Shown piece by piece: positions 33,366 through 42,660 of a DNA stretch of 64,000 nucleotides (position 1 is its first letter; every line of letters starts with the position of its first letter). The DNA lies in NCBI GenBank assembly GCA_030066795.1, contig JASJAW010000019.1, forward strand, positions 62,001-126,000, read 5' to 3'. The notes under the pieces are model-generated. The model was not told the origin of the DNA. It saw nothing but the letters and a program-made list of their open reading frames with translations, and ran no database searches. This stretch comes from Dinoroseobacter sp. GTDB taxonomy: Bacteria > Pseudomonadota > Alphaproteobacteria > Rhodobacterales > Rhodobacteraceae. The position numbers and the translations under genes are program-made.

Positions 33366-33956
33366 TTATTTCGGTTTCACGGATTCCAGCGCGAGTGTGA
33401 AGCCCCGCAGCGACGACGCCAGTGCAACCTGTTGGTTGGGCGCAGAGAGCGGCGTGATAGACAACTTGGCCTCAATTCCAGAGCGGAACACTTCTACGTC
33501 CGCCGGCTGCATCGTGAAACGCGCATAGCATCCTATCTGGTTGCACCACGTGAACGGCACAACTTGCTCCGGGCTGCCATCAACGGACACGCGAATGCCA
33601 GGAGGAAGCAGGGTCTCTAACGGCGTCACGACCGTCGCCAGTACACTATCTGCGGGCTCCTCTCTCGAGGGGATCAAGGTGAACTCGGCAACCGGGTTGC
33701 CTGATTCATCCACGAGCAATTGATAAAGCTGGCAAACATCCGGATCACCTGCGACCGGAGACTGCACACAGCGGATGCGCCAATCGCCAACGCTTTCTTT
33801 GAAATAGGGCTGTGGCGGTTGCCCGGACTGGGCCGGCTGTGCCGGTTGGTCCGCCGGGGCGGCATCTTGAGCGTGAAGTGCCATTGAACCTGCGGTCATT
33901 GAAAGCGCAAACGCCGTCGCGCCGAAGAGTGTCCGGTTCGAAGTAAAGGGAATCAT
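33366..33956 (-). CDS. Invasion-associated locus B (IalB) family protein
   Basis: A 196-aa exported protein with a signal peptide (ending SMALHAQDA) and a proline/glutamine-rich linker (PAQSGQPPQPYF). The IalB domain starts VGDWRIRC and contains conserved cysteines and a WCNQIGCYARF segment. In Bartonella the family affects erythrocyte invasion; in free-living alphaproteobacteria the role is unproven and probably envelope-related. GAGGA lies about ten bases before the ATG. It converges on the ketosynthase gene. Confidence 0.88.
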   Translation of the reverse strand: MIPFTSNRTLFGATAFALSMTAGSMALHAQDAAPADQPAQPAQSGQPPQPYFKESVGDWRIRCVQSPVAGDPDVCQLYQLLVDESGNPVAEFTLIPSREEPADSVLATVVTPLETLLPPGIRVSVDGSPEQVVPFTWCNQIGCYARFTMQPADVEVFRSGIEAKLSITPLSAPNQQVALASSLRGFTLALESVKPK

Positions 33957-34082
33957 CTGCTCGGGTTCCTCTGATGGGATCTATTTTTCCATGTGCCTAA
34001 CATGCGCGGCGCTGTCTGTCAGGGCTGATTTGAGAACTGCGCGTCGGGGCGCCGATTATGCCGGCGAAGTGCGAATGCAAAT

Positions 34083-34116
34083 AAAAAAGGGTCTGCGAAC
34101 AGACCCTTTATTTTTG
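34083..34116. terminator. Bidirectional hairpin terminator
   Basis: A perfect ten-base stem (AAAGGGTCTG with CAGACCCTTT) closes a four-base CGAA loop. ATTTTTG follows on the plus strand, and a run of six T overlaps the stem foot on the minus strand, so it could stop transcription from both sides. Confidence 0.75.
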
Positions 34117-34214
34117 TACTCCCTGTCGGACTGGCCGACTTATTGACCGGGACGCTAAGACCTTCTGTCGCAGCGGTCAAGCGTCCATTCCTCACAAATT
34201 CGCTAATTCAAAAG

Positions 34215-34240
34215 AAAAAAACCGCGCCATGTGGCGCGGT
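34215..34240 (-). terminator. Strong minus-strand hairpin terminator
   Basis: ACCGCGCC pairs with GGCGCGGT around a four-base loop; on the minus strand seven T follow. No protein gene ends here on that strand, so it probably terminates a short non-coding RNA that starts within about 120 bases upstream. Confidence 0.75.
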
Positions 34241-34364
34241 CAGTCTGACAGGGAGGAAGTAAAGCTAACCGGGCACAAGCGACCGGCTGCTTGATGCAGA
34301 CTAGCAGCAAAGTGTTAACGATGTATGGTGGCTGGGAACGCTGTCAGAAGGACGAGGGACCGCA

Positions 34365-35915
34365 GTGCATCTGAATGATATGATTTTTGTAGGGGGAGGC
34401 GGCAAGGAGTACGGCACACCGCAATACCTGCGTCTTGATACGGCGAACCGGCACGGTCTTATTGCCGGTGCAACCGGCACCGGCAAAACGGTCACCCTGC
34501 AAATTCTGGCAGAGGGCTTTGCGGCAAAGGGGGTTCCAGTCTTTCTTTCCGACGTGAAAGGCGATCTGTCCGGTTTGGCAAAATCCGGAAGTGCAGACTT
34601 CAAACTACACATACCATTCACCGAGCGCGCCGAAACGATCGGCATTGGCGACACTTACCGCTACGAGGCGTTTCCGGTCACCTTCTGGGATCTTTTCGGC
34701 GCGGCCGGCCATCCGGTGCGGACCACGGTGGCGGAAGTCGGACCATTGCTTCTGAGCAGGTTGCTGGAGTTGAGCGAAGCGCAGGAAGGCATTCTGAACA
34801 TCGCGTTCCGCGTTGCAGATGAGCAAGACCTGTTGCTGATTGATATGAAAGACTTGCAGGCTTTGCTGGTCTGGCTTGGAGAGAACCGCAGCACGCTCAG
34901 CCTTCGCTATGGGAATATATCGGTTCAATCAATCGGCGCGATCCAGCGCCGGTTGATGGTACTCGAAAACCAGGGTGCGAACCGGTTGTTCGGGGAGCCA
35001 GCGCTTGAGCTGTCAGACATGATGCGCACCGACACCGATGGACGCGGCCGCATTAATATACTTGCGGCAGACCGCCTAATGGGGGCGCCGAGGCTTTACG
35101 CCACCTTCCTGCTTTGGTTGCTGTCAGAATTGTTCGAGACGCTACCCGAGGTCGGAAATCCGGACAAACCCAAGCTTGTGTTCTTCTTCGATGAAGCGCA
35201 CCTGTTGTTTGACGATGCGCCCAAGGCGCTTGTGGACAAGGTGGAACAGGTCGCGCGTTTGATCCGGTCCAAGGGGGTTGGTGTCTACTTCATCACGCAG
35301 AACCCCGATGATATTCCCGAAGATGTGCTGGGCCAACTGGGCAATCGCGTGCAGCATGCATTACGCGCGTTCACAGCCCGAGACCGTAAAGCGCTGAAGG
35401 CCGCTGCTGAGACCTATCGCGACAATCCGGAACTGGATATTGAAACCGCTATTCGCGAGGTTGGAACCGGTGAGGCCGTTACATCGCTGCTGGAGCGTAA
35501 AGCAGTCCCCGGTATGGCAATGCAAACGTTGATCCGTCCGCCCTGTTCGCAGCTTGGCCCCATCACGGAGCAGGAACGCAAAAGCGTGATCGACGCTTCT
35601 CCAGTCGCTGGAAAATACGAAGTGGTTCTGGATCGCAACTCTGCCTACGAGATGCTGGCCGCACGCGCGCAGGATGCAGCCGAGGCCGCCGCGAAAGCCG
35701 AAGCCGAGGAGGAAGAGCTTGCAACGGCTGAGCGCGAGTACCGTGCCGCGCGACGTTATTCCGGCACCCGTGTGTCGCGATCCAGTTCGCGCAAATCGCG
35801 CCGTGATGATAGCCTTACCGATGCACTGACCAGTGCGGTGATCAAGGAAATGCGCGGCACGACCGGTCGACGGATCGTGCGGGGCATTCTTGGCGGATTG
35901 TTTAAAGCGCGTTAG
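34365..35915 (+). CDS. HerA-like helicase / DUF853 ATPase (YjgR family)
   Basis: A 516-aa P-loop ATPase. Walker A is GATGTGKT at residues 35-42, the motif [13 protein letters not shown] follows, and Walker B is in [12 protein letters not shown] near the middle; the sensor region [15 protein letters not shown] completes the HerA/FtsK-like core. An alanine/glutamate-rich coiled segment and a basic, serine-rich tail ([11 protein letters not shown]) end the protein. The family is annotated as a helicase-like protein but its cellular role is not known. The GTG start is preceded by GAGGGA. The last 14 bases overlap the end of the convergent CNNM-type gene. Confidence 0.87.
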   Translation: MHLNDMIFVGGGGKEYGTPQYLRLDTANRHGLIAGATGTGKTVTLQILAEGFAAKGVPVFLSDVKGDLSGLAKSGSADFKLHIPFTERAETIGIGDTYRYEAFPVTFWDLFGAAGHPVRTTVAEVGPLLLSRLLELSEAQEGILNIAFRVADEQDLLLIDMKDLQALLVWLGENRSTLSLRYGNISVQSIGAIQRRLMVLENQGANRLFGEPALELSDMMRTDTDGRGRINILAADRLMGAPRLYATFLLWLLSELFETLPEVGNPDKPKLVFFFDEAHLLFDDAPKALVDKVEQVARLIRSKGVGVYFITQNPDDIPEDVLGQLGNRVQHALRAFTARDRKALKAAAETYRDNPELDIETAIREVGTGEAVTSLLERKAVPGMAMQTLIRPPCSQLGPITEQERKSVIDASPVAGKYEVVLDRNSAYEMLAARAQDAAEAAAKAEAEEEELATAEREYRAARRYSGTRVSRSSSRKSRRDDSLTDALTSAVIKEMRGTTGRRIVRGILGGLFKAR

Positions 35916-37227
35916 CCTGCGCGGCCTCGAGCGGGCGGATTTTCAACTTGGTCAACCGGTTGTCTTTGCGCGCCGCCACCTCAAACCGGAAGCCGTGGAA
36001 GCTGAAGCATTGTCCAACCGTAGGGATCATCTGGGCTTCGTGGATCACGAGCCCTGCCACCGTGTTCGCCTCCTCGTCAGGCAAGGTCCAGTCGGTTGCG
36101 CGATTTAGGTCTCGAATGGTCATGGCGCCGTCGACCATGAAGTTGCCGTCCTCTGTGGGCCGCACTGGGTGGTCGGCATCGGGGTCAAACTCGTCCGTGA
36201 TCTCGCCCACGATCTCTTCAAGAATATCCTCCAGCGTCAGCAGGCCTTGAAGGTCGCCGTATTCGTCCACCACCAGTGCGAAATGTGTCCGGCGGCGCAG
36301 AAACTCTTTCATTTGCTCATCAAGCGTTGTTGTTTCCGGGATAAAATACGGCTTCATCGCCACATCCATGACCTGAAAATCTGCAAGCTCTTTCGCGGAT
36401 GTATCGGGACCACGAATGAGCTTGTCCATGGACCGGCTGAGGTCTTTGGCATGGATGACGCCAATTATGTTCTCACGATCGTCGCGATAGATGGGCAGAC
36501 GCGTATGGGGGCTTTCGAGACACTGGCTCAGGATTGCCTCGGCTGGTTGATCGACATCGATCATCTCGATTTTCGAGCGGTGCAACATGATCTCTTCGAC
36601 CGTGCGCATGTTCAGGTCGAGTGCACCTAGTAGCCGGTCGCGATGCTCTTTTTCCACTGCGCCTTCGGAATGGCCGATGCGCAAAGCGCCTTCTATCTCT
36701 TCCTGAACGGAAAGCATATTGTCGCCCGCGTCGATCCGAACGCCAAACACCCTCAGGACTGCGCGCACGATAACACGCACGGCTGCGACCAATGGAGCCA
36801 TGATCGAGATTACGACGCTGATAGGTCCTGCTGCGCGTGCAGAGGTCGCTTCGGGTTTGGTAATCGCGTAGGTCTTTGGCAGCACTTCGGCGAAGATCAA
36901 GACGAGTGCGGTCATAACCAGTGTAGCCACCGCCACACCGTTGGCGCCGAACACTTTTGTAAACACAGCAGTCGCAAGCGATGTGGCCAGAATGTTGGCA
37001 AGGTTGTTGCCCAACAGTATGCCGCCGATCAGGCGTTCGTTGTCTTCTTTAAGTGCGAGTGCGCGATCGGCCCCCTTGTTTCCCTTGTCAGCCATAGCGC
37101 GCAGCTTCCCGCGCGAAGCCGCAGTAAGCGCTGTTTCGGACCCTGAGAAGAACCCGGAAAAGCACAACAGCAGGCCGATGACCCCCACGGAAACCCAGAA
37201 GGCCGTATCAAACAGAGTTGTGTCCAT
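35902..37227 (-). CDS. CNNM/CorC family membrane protein (DUF21 + CBS + transporter-associated domain)
   Basis: A 441-aa inner-membrane protein linked to magnesium or cobalt efflux and once called hemolysin. The N-terminal DUF21 domain has four helices ([17 protein letters not shown] is its signature) up to about residue 190. The pair of CBS domains ([16 protein letters not shown] and [17 protein letters not shown] regions) is followed by the CorC_HlyC domain ([13 protein letters not shown] to the end). I set the start at the ATG opening the first helix; the much longer upstream frame reads through the promoter of the divergent gene and is not credible. Confidence 0.9.
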   Translation of the reverse strand: MDTTLFDTAFWVSVGVIGLLLCFSGFFSGSETALTAASRGKLRAMADKGNKGADRALALKEDNERLIGGILLGNNLANILATSLATAVFTKVFGANGVAVATLVMTALVLIFAEVLPKTYAITKPEATSARAAGPISVVISIMAPLVAAVRVIVRAVLRVFGVRIDAGDNMLSVQEEIEGALRIGHSEGAVEKEHRDRLLGALDLNMRTVEEIMLHRSKIEMIDVDQPAEAILSQCLESPHTRLPIYRDDRENIIGVIHAKDLSRSMDKLIRGPDTSAKELADFQVMDVAMKPYFIPETTTLDEQMKEFLRRRTHFALVVDEYGDLQGLLTLEDILEEIVGEITDEFDPDADHPVRPTEDGNFMVDGAMTIRDLNRATDWTLPDEEANTVAGLVIHEAQMIPTVGQCFSFHGFRFEVAARKDNRLTKLKIRPLEAAQANAL

Positions 37228-37305
37228 TGGTGTGTTCGCTTTTCCTTTGCTTGGCAGAGTTATGGGGATAGTGCTGGCTCTGTTCAAGACAGGCAGGCGA
37301 GGCAG

Positions 37306-38115
37306 ATGGTCATAAAAGACTTGGGCGAATTGCACGGAGAGGTTCTTCTCTACGGCGGACCATATTCCAATCTTGCTGCAATGCAGGAGCTTGTTGCTGT
37401 CGCCAAAGCCAGAGGAATCCCGCCAGAGAACCGGATTTGCACCGGTGACGTCGTTGCATACGCTGCGGAGGCCGAGGCCACTTGGGCTCTGGTTGCGCAG
37501 GCGGGCGGAGCGGTAGTTGCCGGCAACTGCGAAAAGCAGCTTGCCGCCCGCGCAGAGGGCTGCGGCTGCGGGTTTGAGGAAGGCACAGCCTGCGATCTGC
37601 TTTCCAAAGCATGGTACGATCACGCGCAGAAGACGCTGTCAGAAGAAGCGCTGGCATGGATGGCAGATGTACCTGACTTGATCCTCTTCCAGCACGGGGG
37701 TCTGCGTTATGCGGTCATCCATGGTGGCGTGACGGACATCGCGCGCTTCCTTTGGCCGAGTTCGCCTGACGATGAGTTTCAACAAGAGATAGACGGTGTA
37801 ACTGCCCTTATCGGTCATGTGGATCGTATTGCGGCGGGGCACTGCGGGATCGCCTTTCAGCGCCAGATCGGGTCGCTTTTATGGATTAATGCAGGTGTCA
37901 TTGGCTTGCCGCCCCATGATGGGCGATCTGCCACTCGCTATGCGACGCTGGATGCACAAGGCCGGGTGATGCTTGAGCGGTTGTCGTATGACACGGCGCC
38001 TACGGTTGCAGCGATGGAAGCGGCCGGGCTTGTGCAAGGGTACCACGCCTCGCTGCAGTCTGGCATTTGGCCATCTGAGGATGTTTTGCCGCTTGAACTG
38101 CGACGCACGGGCTAG
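37306..38115 (+). CDS. Metallophosphatase-family protein with degraded metal motifs
   Basis: A 269-aa calcineurin-like phosphoesterase fold. The later motifs are recognisable: GDVVAY (motif II), GNCEKQ (motif III, histidine replaced by cysteine), VIHGG (motif IV) and GHCGI (motif V without its second histidine). Motif I, normally GDxHGN, is GGPYSN at residues 17-22, so both the metal-binding aspartate and histidine are missing. A cysteine-rich insert (EGCGCGFEEGTACD) might bind another metal. I recall the same GGPYSN form in other Rhodobacterales, so this is a conserved variant rather than decay. It may be inactive, or a redesigned enzyme or sensor. It shares its stop bases (CTAG) with the convergent xerD. 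Confidence 0.8.
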   Translation: MVIKDLGELHGEVLLYGGPYSNLAAMQELVAVAKARGIPPENRICTGDVVAYAAEAEATWALVAQAGGAVVAGNCEKQLAARAEGCGCGFEEGTACDLLSKAWYDHAQKTLSEEALAWMADVPDLILFQHGGLRYAVIHGGVTDIARFLWPSSPDDEFQQEIDGVTALIGHVDRIAAGHCGIAFQRQIGSLLWINAGVIGLPPHDGRSATRYATLDAQGRVMLERLSYDTAPTVAAMEAAGLVQGYHASLQSGIWPSEDVLPLELRRTG

Positions 38116-39038
38116 TCCGCGTTCGCCAGTGGGTGATGCGTGAGCACGAGGTCTTTCAGGCGCGCATCGAGCACATGGGTGTAGATCTCGGTCGTAGAGA
38201 CATCGGCATGGCCAAGAAGCGCCTGGATCGACATCAGGTCTGCGCCGTTGGCCAGAAGATGTGTCGCAAAAGCATGCCGCAGCGTGTGCGGTGAGATTTT
38301 TGCTGGGTCGAGACCAGCAGCAAGCGCAAGCTCCTTGATTAGTGCATGAAACCGATGCCGCGTCAGATGTCCTGCCTTTCCATGGGAAGGAAACAGGAAA
38401 CGCGACTCCGGTTTTCCGCGCGCGGCCCCTTCGGTCTCCTTAGCGTCCCGAGCCGCCAGCCAGGTTTGCAGCGCCTCACGTGCAGGGCCTGACAACGGCA
38501 CCATGCGCTCTTTGCCTCCCTTGCCGCGCACGAGGATCATTTCCGGATTTCCGCGTACCGCCGCCACCGGAAGAGCGACGAGCTCGCTGACCCGCAGGCC
38601 CGTGGCATAGAGCACTTCGAGCAGACAGGCGTTCCGTGCCCGCTCCAGGTCGGACCGACCATGGGCCCGCGCCGCGTGCAACAATGTATCTACGTCGTCT
38701 TGCGCCAGCGTTTTGGGCAGGTGTTTTGCACGTCCCGGGCCTTTGATTTGCAGCGTTGGGTTGTCTGCACGCCAGCCTTCCTCGTAGGCGAAGCGGAAAA
38801 ACTGCTTGAGCGCTGACAGCCGCCTTGCTCGCGTCGACCGCGCCAGTCCCTCGGCCTCGCATCGGATCAAATACGCTTCGATCTGGTCGCGGTGGGCGCG
38901 GATCAGGGTAGATCCTTTTGCGGTCTGGTACGTTGAAAAATCCAACAGATCGCGGGCATAGGCCAATCGGGTATTCTCAGATGCGTTCAACTCTGCCGCC
39001 TGCGCTTCCAGAAATGCGTCTATCTGATAAGCGCTCAT
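38112..39038 (-). CDS. xerD: Site-specific tyrosine recombinase XerD
   Basis: Resolves chromosome dimers at dif together with XerC, activated by FtsK. The 308-aa protein has the N-terminal SAM-like arm-binding domain and the catalytic domain with the full active set: Arg149 (ATGLRVSEL), Lys173 (RGKGGKER), His251 and Arg254 (SPHTLRHAF), His277 (LGHAD) and the nucleophile Tyr286 (TEIYTHV). The length fits XerD, and no integrase-style arm domain, tRNA or attachment site is nearby, so a mobile-element integrase is unlikely. The start overlaps the stop of the upstream unknown gene by four bases (ATGA). Confidence 0.9.
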   Translation of the reverse strand: MSAYQIDAFLEAQAAELNASENTRLAYARDLLDFSTYQTAKGSTLIRAHRDQIEAYLIRCEAEGLARSTRARRLSALKQFFRFAYEEGWRADNPTLQIKGPGRAKHLPKTLAQDDVDTLLHAARAHGRSDLERARNACLLEVLYATGLRVSELVALPVAAVRGNPEMILVRGKGGKERMVPLSGPAREALQTWLAARDAKETEGAARGKPESRFLFPSHGKAGHLTRHRFHALIKELALAAGLDPAKISPHTLRHAFATHLLANGADLMSIQALLGHADVSTTEIYTHVLDARLKDLVLTHHPLANAD

Positions 39039-40564
39039 ACGCGCGCCTCCCGCAAAACGAGTGCTAACGCGATCTCGCGAGCGGCGGATTCAAAGCCGAG
39101 GCGCCGCAGCACCCGCAACGCGGTTTCGGTGTCGTTGGGGTCCGGCTGTGCTTGTCCAAGTGCCTGTAGCGCGCGTAGAGTGGCCTCTCCGCTCCGGTTC
39201 TGCGAGATCAGGGTCTCATAGGGCAGGGGAAGCGCGCTCTGCCTGTCGGCAAAGGCTGCAGTGGTCGCCGCCTGAAGAGGCGTTTCCGCAAGCTCGACTG
39301 CTCCTTCTCCGCGCGCAAGCGCCGCGCGAAGCGGGTCTGAAAGACGAGGCGCATATGCTTCAGCCGCTGGGGTATACAGGACCATAGTTTCGGCAATCTC
39401 TCCAGCCTCGCCAACCAGATCCAAACGGGCGACGCGACCGCCGTAGACTTCGGAAAATGCCTCAAAAAGTCCGGCGCTCTCAAGAGATGATGCTGCCGGG
39501 GGCAGGGTGCTGGCAATCCGATCCGGGTCGTTAGCAAGAAGGGCGATGTCGAATTTCTGAACATTTGCCACACGATCCCACAGGCCGCCTGATGCTGCCG
39601 GCGCCCGCTCCAGGTAGATGGCGAACAGCTCACGCGGTGAAATACCCCCTGCGCGGGCAAGACGTTCCGCGGCTTCCAGGCGTGTTTTCCAGCCCTGCGT
39701 GTCGCTCAGAAGGGCATAATTGAACGCAATGGGCAGTGTCGCGGATGGAGGCGCCTCGCCGAGCGCTGCCCGCATTCTGTAGTCCAGTGGTGTGATCGGA
39801 CGCTGGACCGGCGGGAACGGATCATCTTCGAATTCGATCGGGTCTAGGAACCGCGCCATCAGATCGGCTTCGGAGTCACTGACAGCACCAAGGGCACGAG
39901 CGGTCTCGAGGCTTAAAGCTGCGGCAGGCCAGTCGCGGTTTCGTGCCAAACAGAAAATCCGGGCCGAGAAAGTTGGCGCGACATCCGGTGTGGCCCGCAA
40001 AGTGGCGCACGCCCGGTTTTCGGTCTCACGCAGAAGCGAGATGTCAAACCAGCGACGAAAAACATCCGGATCGGCGGTTACACCAGCCCGTTCCACAAGA
40101 GCTTGCGCGTCTTCCAGAGCGCCCATTGCCAGCAGCGTGTCGACACGGGCCAGAAAAAGATCGTGGCCGGTATCGGCATCCACAGGAGGGTCTAGCTCTG
40201 CCAGCAGGATCCGTTTGAGCAATCGGCGCGCGGGTCGGTTAAGATCTGACGACTGGCTTCTCATCAGGCCTGCCAGGGTTTCCGAGGGTGATGGCCCCCA
40301 GAAGTCGCGGGGCAGCCCGACAACGTTGGCAGGCAAAAGCCCCACTGCGTCAACAGCCGTTTGGGCCAAAGGCTCGATTTCAATCCGCTCGGGCGCCGCA
40401 CTGCCTGAAATGTCAGGCGCGCGCTCGGTATCTGTCGGTGCCGACTGGATCACATCCGATAGCCAGTCGATTGCCGAGATGGGCTGACCCGGAGTATCCT
40501 GTGCGGCTGCGGGCAGAGTGCTCAGCCCGGCGCACAGCATTGCAATCCAAACTCTAGTTTTCAT
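39035..40564 (-). CDS. Exported alpha-helical protein of unknown function, 509 aa
   Basis: I do not recognise a defined domain. A signal peptide (ending LPAAAQDTPG) leads a mature chain almost wholly of alanine/leucine-rich helices, resembling TPR or other helical repeats (for example ALEDAQALVERAGV, ATLRALQALGQAQ). It has no membrane segment after the signal, so it should be periplasmic. I recall similar proteins beside xerD and aroK in Rhodobacterales, sometimes given unhelpful names. It is coupled at both ends: its start overlaps the small membrane-protein gene by 11 bases and its stop overlaps xerD by four. That context hints at cell-envelope or division functions, but this is inference. 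Confidence 0.78.
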   Translation of the reverse strand: MKTRVWIAMLCAGLSTLPAAAQDTPGQPISAIDWLSDVIQSAPTDTERAPDISGSAAPERIEIEPLAQTAVDAVGLLPANVVGLPRDFWGPSPSETLAGLMRSQSSDLNRPARRLLKRILLAELDPPVDADTGHDLFLARVDTLLAMGALEDAQALVERAGVTADPDVFRRWFDISLLRETENRACATLRATPDVAPTFSARIFCLARNRDWPAAALSLETARALGAVSDSEADLMARFLDPIEFEDDPFPPVQRPITPLDYRMRAALGEAPPSATLPIAFNYALLSDTQGWKTRLEAAERLARAGGISPRELFAIYLERAPAASGGLWDRVANVQKFDIALLANDPDRIASTLPPAASSLESAGLFEAFSEVYGGRVARLDLVGEAGEIAETMVLYTPAAEAYAPRLSDPLRAALARGEGAVELAETPLQAATTAAFADRQSALPLPYETLISQNRSGEATLRALQALGQAQPDPNDTETALRVLRRLGFESAAREIALALVLREARV

Positions 40565-40691
40565 TCAGTTCCACGGGAATTGTCGTGGGCTCAGCGTTCG
40601 GAGAAAGGTCGCCGAGATAGCCGTATCCCAGAAGGCCAATCGCCCCAAGAACGATCAGCACGAGAAGTGCGATGAAGAGTTTTCCGACCAC
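40554..40691 (-). CDS. Small single-pass membrane protein, 45 aa
   Basis: A short frame beginning GTG (VVGKLFIALLVLIVLG) has one hydrophobic helix of about 20 residues and a soluble tail (YGYLGDLSPNAEPTTIP). AGGG lies about ten bases before the start. It overlaps the start of the 509-aa gene by 11 bases and lies back to back with aroK. I recall a similar 45-aa protein upstream of this unknown gene in related genomes, with the YLGDLSP segment kept. Role unknown; the arrangement suggests that the two are made together. Confidence 0.65.
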   Translation of the reverse strand: MVGKLFIALLVLIVLGAIGLLGYGYLGDLSPNAEPTTIPVELNEN

Positions 40692-40775
40692 GATCTGCGC
40701 CCTGCCTCTCGATATGACTGCCGAATTATTGTTTTACTTATGGTATTTCGCGACACTTCGCGCCATTCAAGGGGA

Positions 40776-41390
40776 ATGGTATCACAAAGCATTCAAAATG
40801 GGCAGGAGTTGCAGGAATCGGCCGATCTCGTGCTGAAATTGCAGAAACCGGTGGTTCTTGTTGGCATGATGGGCGCTGGAAAGACCGCTGTCGGGACAGC
40901 ACTCGCCGGACTCTTGGATGTACCGTTCCTGGACAGCGATCGCGAGATTGAGGCCGCAGCTAACGCCACTATCGCCGAAATTTTCGCGCGGGATGGTGAG
41001 GCCTTTTTCCGCGACAGAGAAACCGAAGTTCTGACGCGGCTTCTGCAATCTGCGCCCGGTATTCTGTCGACCGGTGGAGGGGCCTTTCTGGCGCAGCGAA
41101 ACCGCGATGTGATCGCACAATACGGCGTGTCGGTCTGGCTCGACGCGGATCTGGAGCTTTTGTGGAACCGGGTGCGGCATAAAACGACACGGCCTTTGCT
41201 GCTGACCGACGATCCCAAGGCAACCCTGACCGAAATCTACAGAGCCCGAGTGCCGTTTTATTCTAAGGCACAGGTTCGGGTGCCTGCTGCGCCTGAGCTG
41301 AGTATTGAGCAAATGGCGCACCGGGTGCGCGAGGCGTTGATCGCAGCTCCTGGTGTGCTGCGCGCAGAGGCCGCTGTTCCCCGGATCTAG
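40776..41390 (+). CDS. aroK: Shikimate kinase
   Basis: Phosphorylates shikimate with ATP in chorismate synthesis. The P-loop is GMMGAGKTAVG, the shikimate site is DSDREIE, and the second substrate segment is STGGGAFL with a downstream lid (RHKTTRPLLL). The protein is about 204 aa, slightly long because of the N-terminal extension before the P-loop. The chosen ATG has AAGGGGA almost touching it, and an earlier ATG at 40740 has no ribosome site, so the N-terminus is uncertain. It lies directly before aroB, the usual order. Confidence 0.92.
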   Translation: MVSQSIQNGQELQESADLVLKLQKPVVLVGMMGAGKTAVGTALAGLLDVPFLDSDREIEAAANATIAEIFARDGEAFFRDRETEVLTRLLQSAPGILSTGGGAFLAQRNRDVIAQYGVSVWLDADLELLWNRVRHKTTRPLLLTDDPKATLTEIYRARVPFYSKAQVRVPAAPELSIEQMAHRVREALIAAPGVLRAEAAVPRI

Positions 41391-41461
41391 GGCTGGCGTC
41401 GTTTGTCGTGGCTTGTTAGGCGACTTCTAAGATCGGAGCGTCAGAAATGGGAAGGAATGCA

Positions 41462-42577
41462 ATGCGCGAAAAAGTGCATGTTGCGCTTGGCGAGCGGGCC
41501 TATGACGTGGAGATCGGGCCTGGATTGCTGGCGGAAGCCGGCGCGCGGATCGCCCCGCTTCTGGCGCGTCCCAATGTGGCTATCCTGACCGATGAAATGG
41601 TCGCGACCCTTCATCTTGAAGCCTTGGAGAACAGCCTGCGCTCTGCTGGCATCGCCTCTTCTGCCCTGGCGCTTCCCGCAGGAGAGGCGACAAAAGGCTG
41701 GCCTGAGTTTTCGCGCGCTGTGGATTGGTTGCTCGCGGAAAAAGTTGAACGGCGCGATATCATCGTCGCCTTTGGTGGTGGTGTAATTGGCGATCTCGCC
41801 GGGTTTGCGGCGGCCGTTTTGCGGCGGGGAGTTGGGTTCGTGCAGATTCCAACCTCGCTTTTGGCGCAGGTCGACAGTTCTGTTGGGGGTAAGACCGGGA
41901 TCAATTCGGTCCACGGCAAGAACCTGATCGGGGCCTTTCATCAGCCCCGGCTGGTGCTTGCAGACACTGGGGTGCTTGGCACGCTGACCGCGCGCGACTT
42001 TCTCGCAGGCTACGGAGAGGTGGTGAAATACAGTCTGCTGGGCGATGCCGCGTTTTTCGAGTGGCTTGAATCGCAGGGACCGGCGCTTGCGGCAGGTGAC
42101 GTGGCGGCGCGTGTCGCAGCAGTGCGTCGATCCGTCGAGATGAAAGCCGAGATTGTTGCGCGGGATGAGACGGAGCAAGGAGACCGCGCACTTCTGAACT
42201 TGGGACATACTTTTTGCCATGCATTGGAGGCGGCAACCGGATATTCGGATCGGCTCCTGCACGGGGAGGGCGTTGCGATCGGTTGCGCGTTGGCGTTTGA
42301 ATTGTCGGCGCGGCTCGGGCTTTGCGCGCAGGAAGATCCAAGTCGGGTAAGGGCGCATCTGCGCGCCATGGGCATGAAGGTCGATTTGAGAGATATCCCG
42401 GGCGACTTACCTGATGCCGAGGGGCTTCTGGCGCTAATGGCGCAAGATAAGAAAGTCTTGGATGGCCAGTTGCGGTTCATTCTGGCCCGCGGAATAGGGG
42501 ACGCGTTCGTCACCGCGGAGGTGCCACGCGACACTGTGCGCAGTGTCTTATCGGACGCACTGGCCGAGCGACGATAA
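41462..42577 (+). CDS. aroB: 3-Dehydroquinate synthase
   Basis: Converts DAHP to 3-dehydroquinate with NAD and a divalent metal. The 371-aa protein has the NAD region FGGGVIGDLAGFAA and the PTSLLAQVDSSVGGK loop, and metal ligands in the region GYGEVVKY (Glu), LNLGHTFCHALE and LLHGEGVA. Two ATGs compete: this one has AAGG six bases upstream and starts at the conserved N-terminus; one five codons earlier also has GGAG. It forms an operon with aroK, 71 bases upstream. Confidence 0.93.
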   Translation: MREKVHVALGERAYDVEIGPGLLAEAGARIAPLLARPNVAILTDEMVATLHLEALENSLRSAGIASSALALPAGEATKGWPEFSRAVDWLLAEKVERRDIIVAFGGGVIGDLAGFAAAVLRRGVGFVQIPTSLLAQVDSSVGGKTGINSVHGKNLIGAFHQPRLVLADTGVLGTLTARDFLAGYGEVVKYSLLGDAAFFEWLESQGPALAAGDVAARVAAVRRSVEMKAEIVARDETEQGDRALLNLGHTFCHALEAATGYSDRLLHGEGVAIGCALAFELSARLGLCAQEDPSRVRAHLRAMGMKVDLRDIPGDLPDAEGLLALMAQDKKVLDGQLRFILARGIGDAFVTAEVPRDTVRSVLSDALAERR

Positions 42578-42593
42578 CCTGAACCGGAAATTC

Positions 42594-42621
42594 GCGCCCG
42601 CGCACCACATTCATCGGGCGC
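42594..42621. repeat. Hairpin between convergent aroB and ssb
   Basis: GCGCCCG pairs with CGGGCGC around a 14-base loop. No T-run follows on either strand, so termination activity is doubtful, but its place between two convergent genes fits. Confidence 0.35.
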
Positions 42622-42660
42622 CGTTGACAACAGCCTTGATTCTAAAACGGTCCCAAACGA

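Larger units (their letters stand above)
33957..34364. other. Structured 408-bp intergenic region, possible small RNA
   Basis: No protein gene fits here. The stretch contains two strong hairpins (listed separately), a smaller hairpin (GGACGCT at 34150 with AGCGTCC at 34180), and a 15-base inverted repeat with one mismatch: CTCCCTGTCGGACTG at 34119 and CAGTCTGACAGGGAG at 34241. Together they would fold into one multi-branched structure. On the minus strand the right-hand copy reads CCTCCCTGTC directly before a terminator, like the anti-ribosome-site C/U motifs of Rhodobacterales stress small RNAs. Confidence 0.5.

Noticed and set aside
38112..39038. Integrase of a genomic island
   Set aside because: Length, full Xer motif set and chromosomal core neighbours fit XerD; no attachment repeats, tRNA or island genes flank it.
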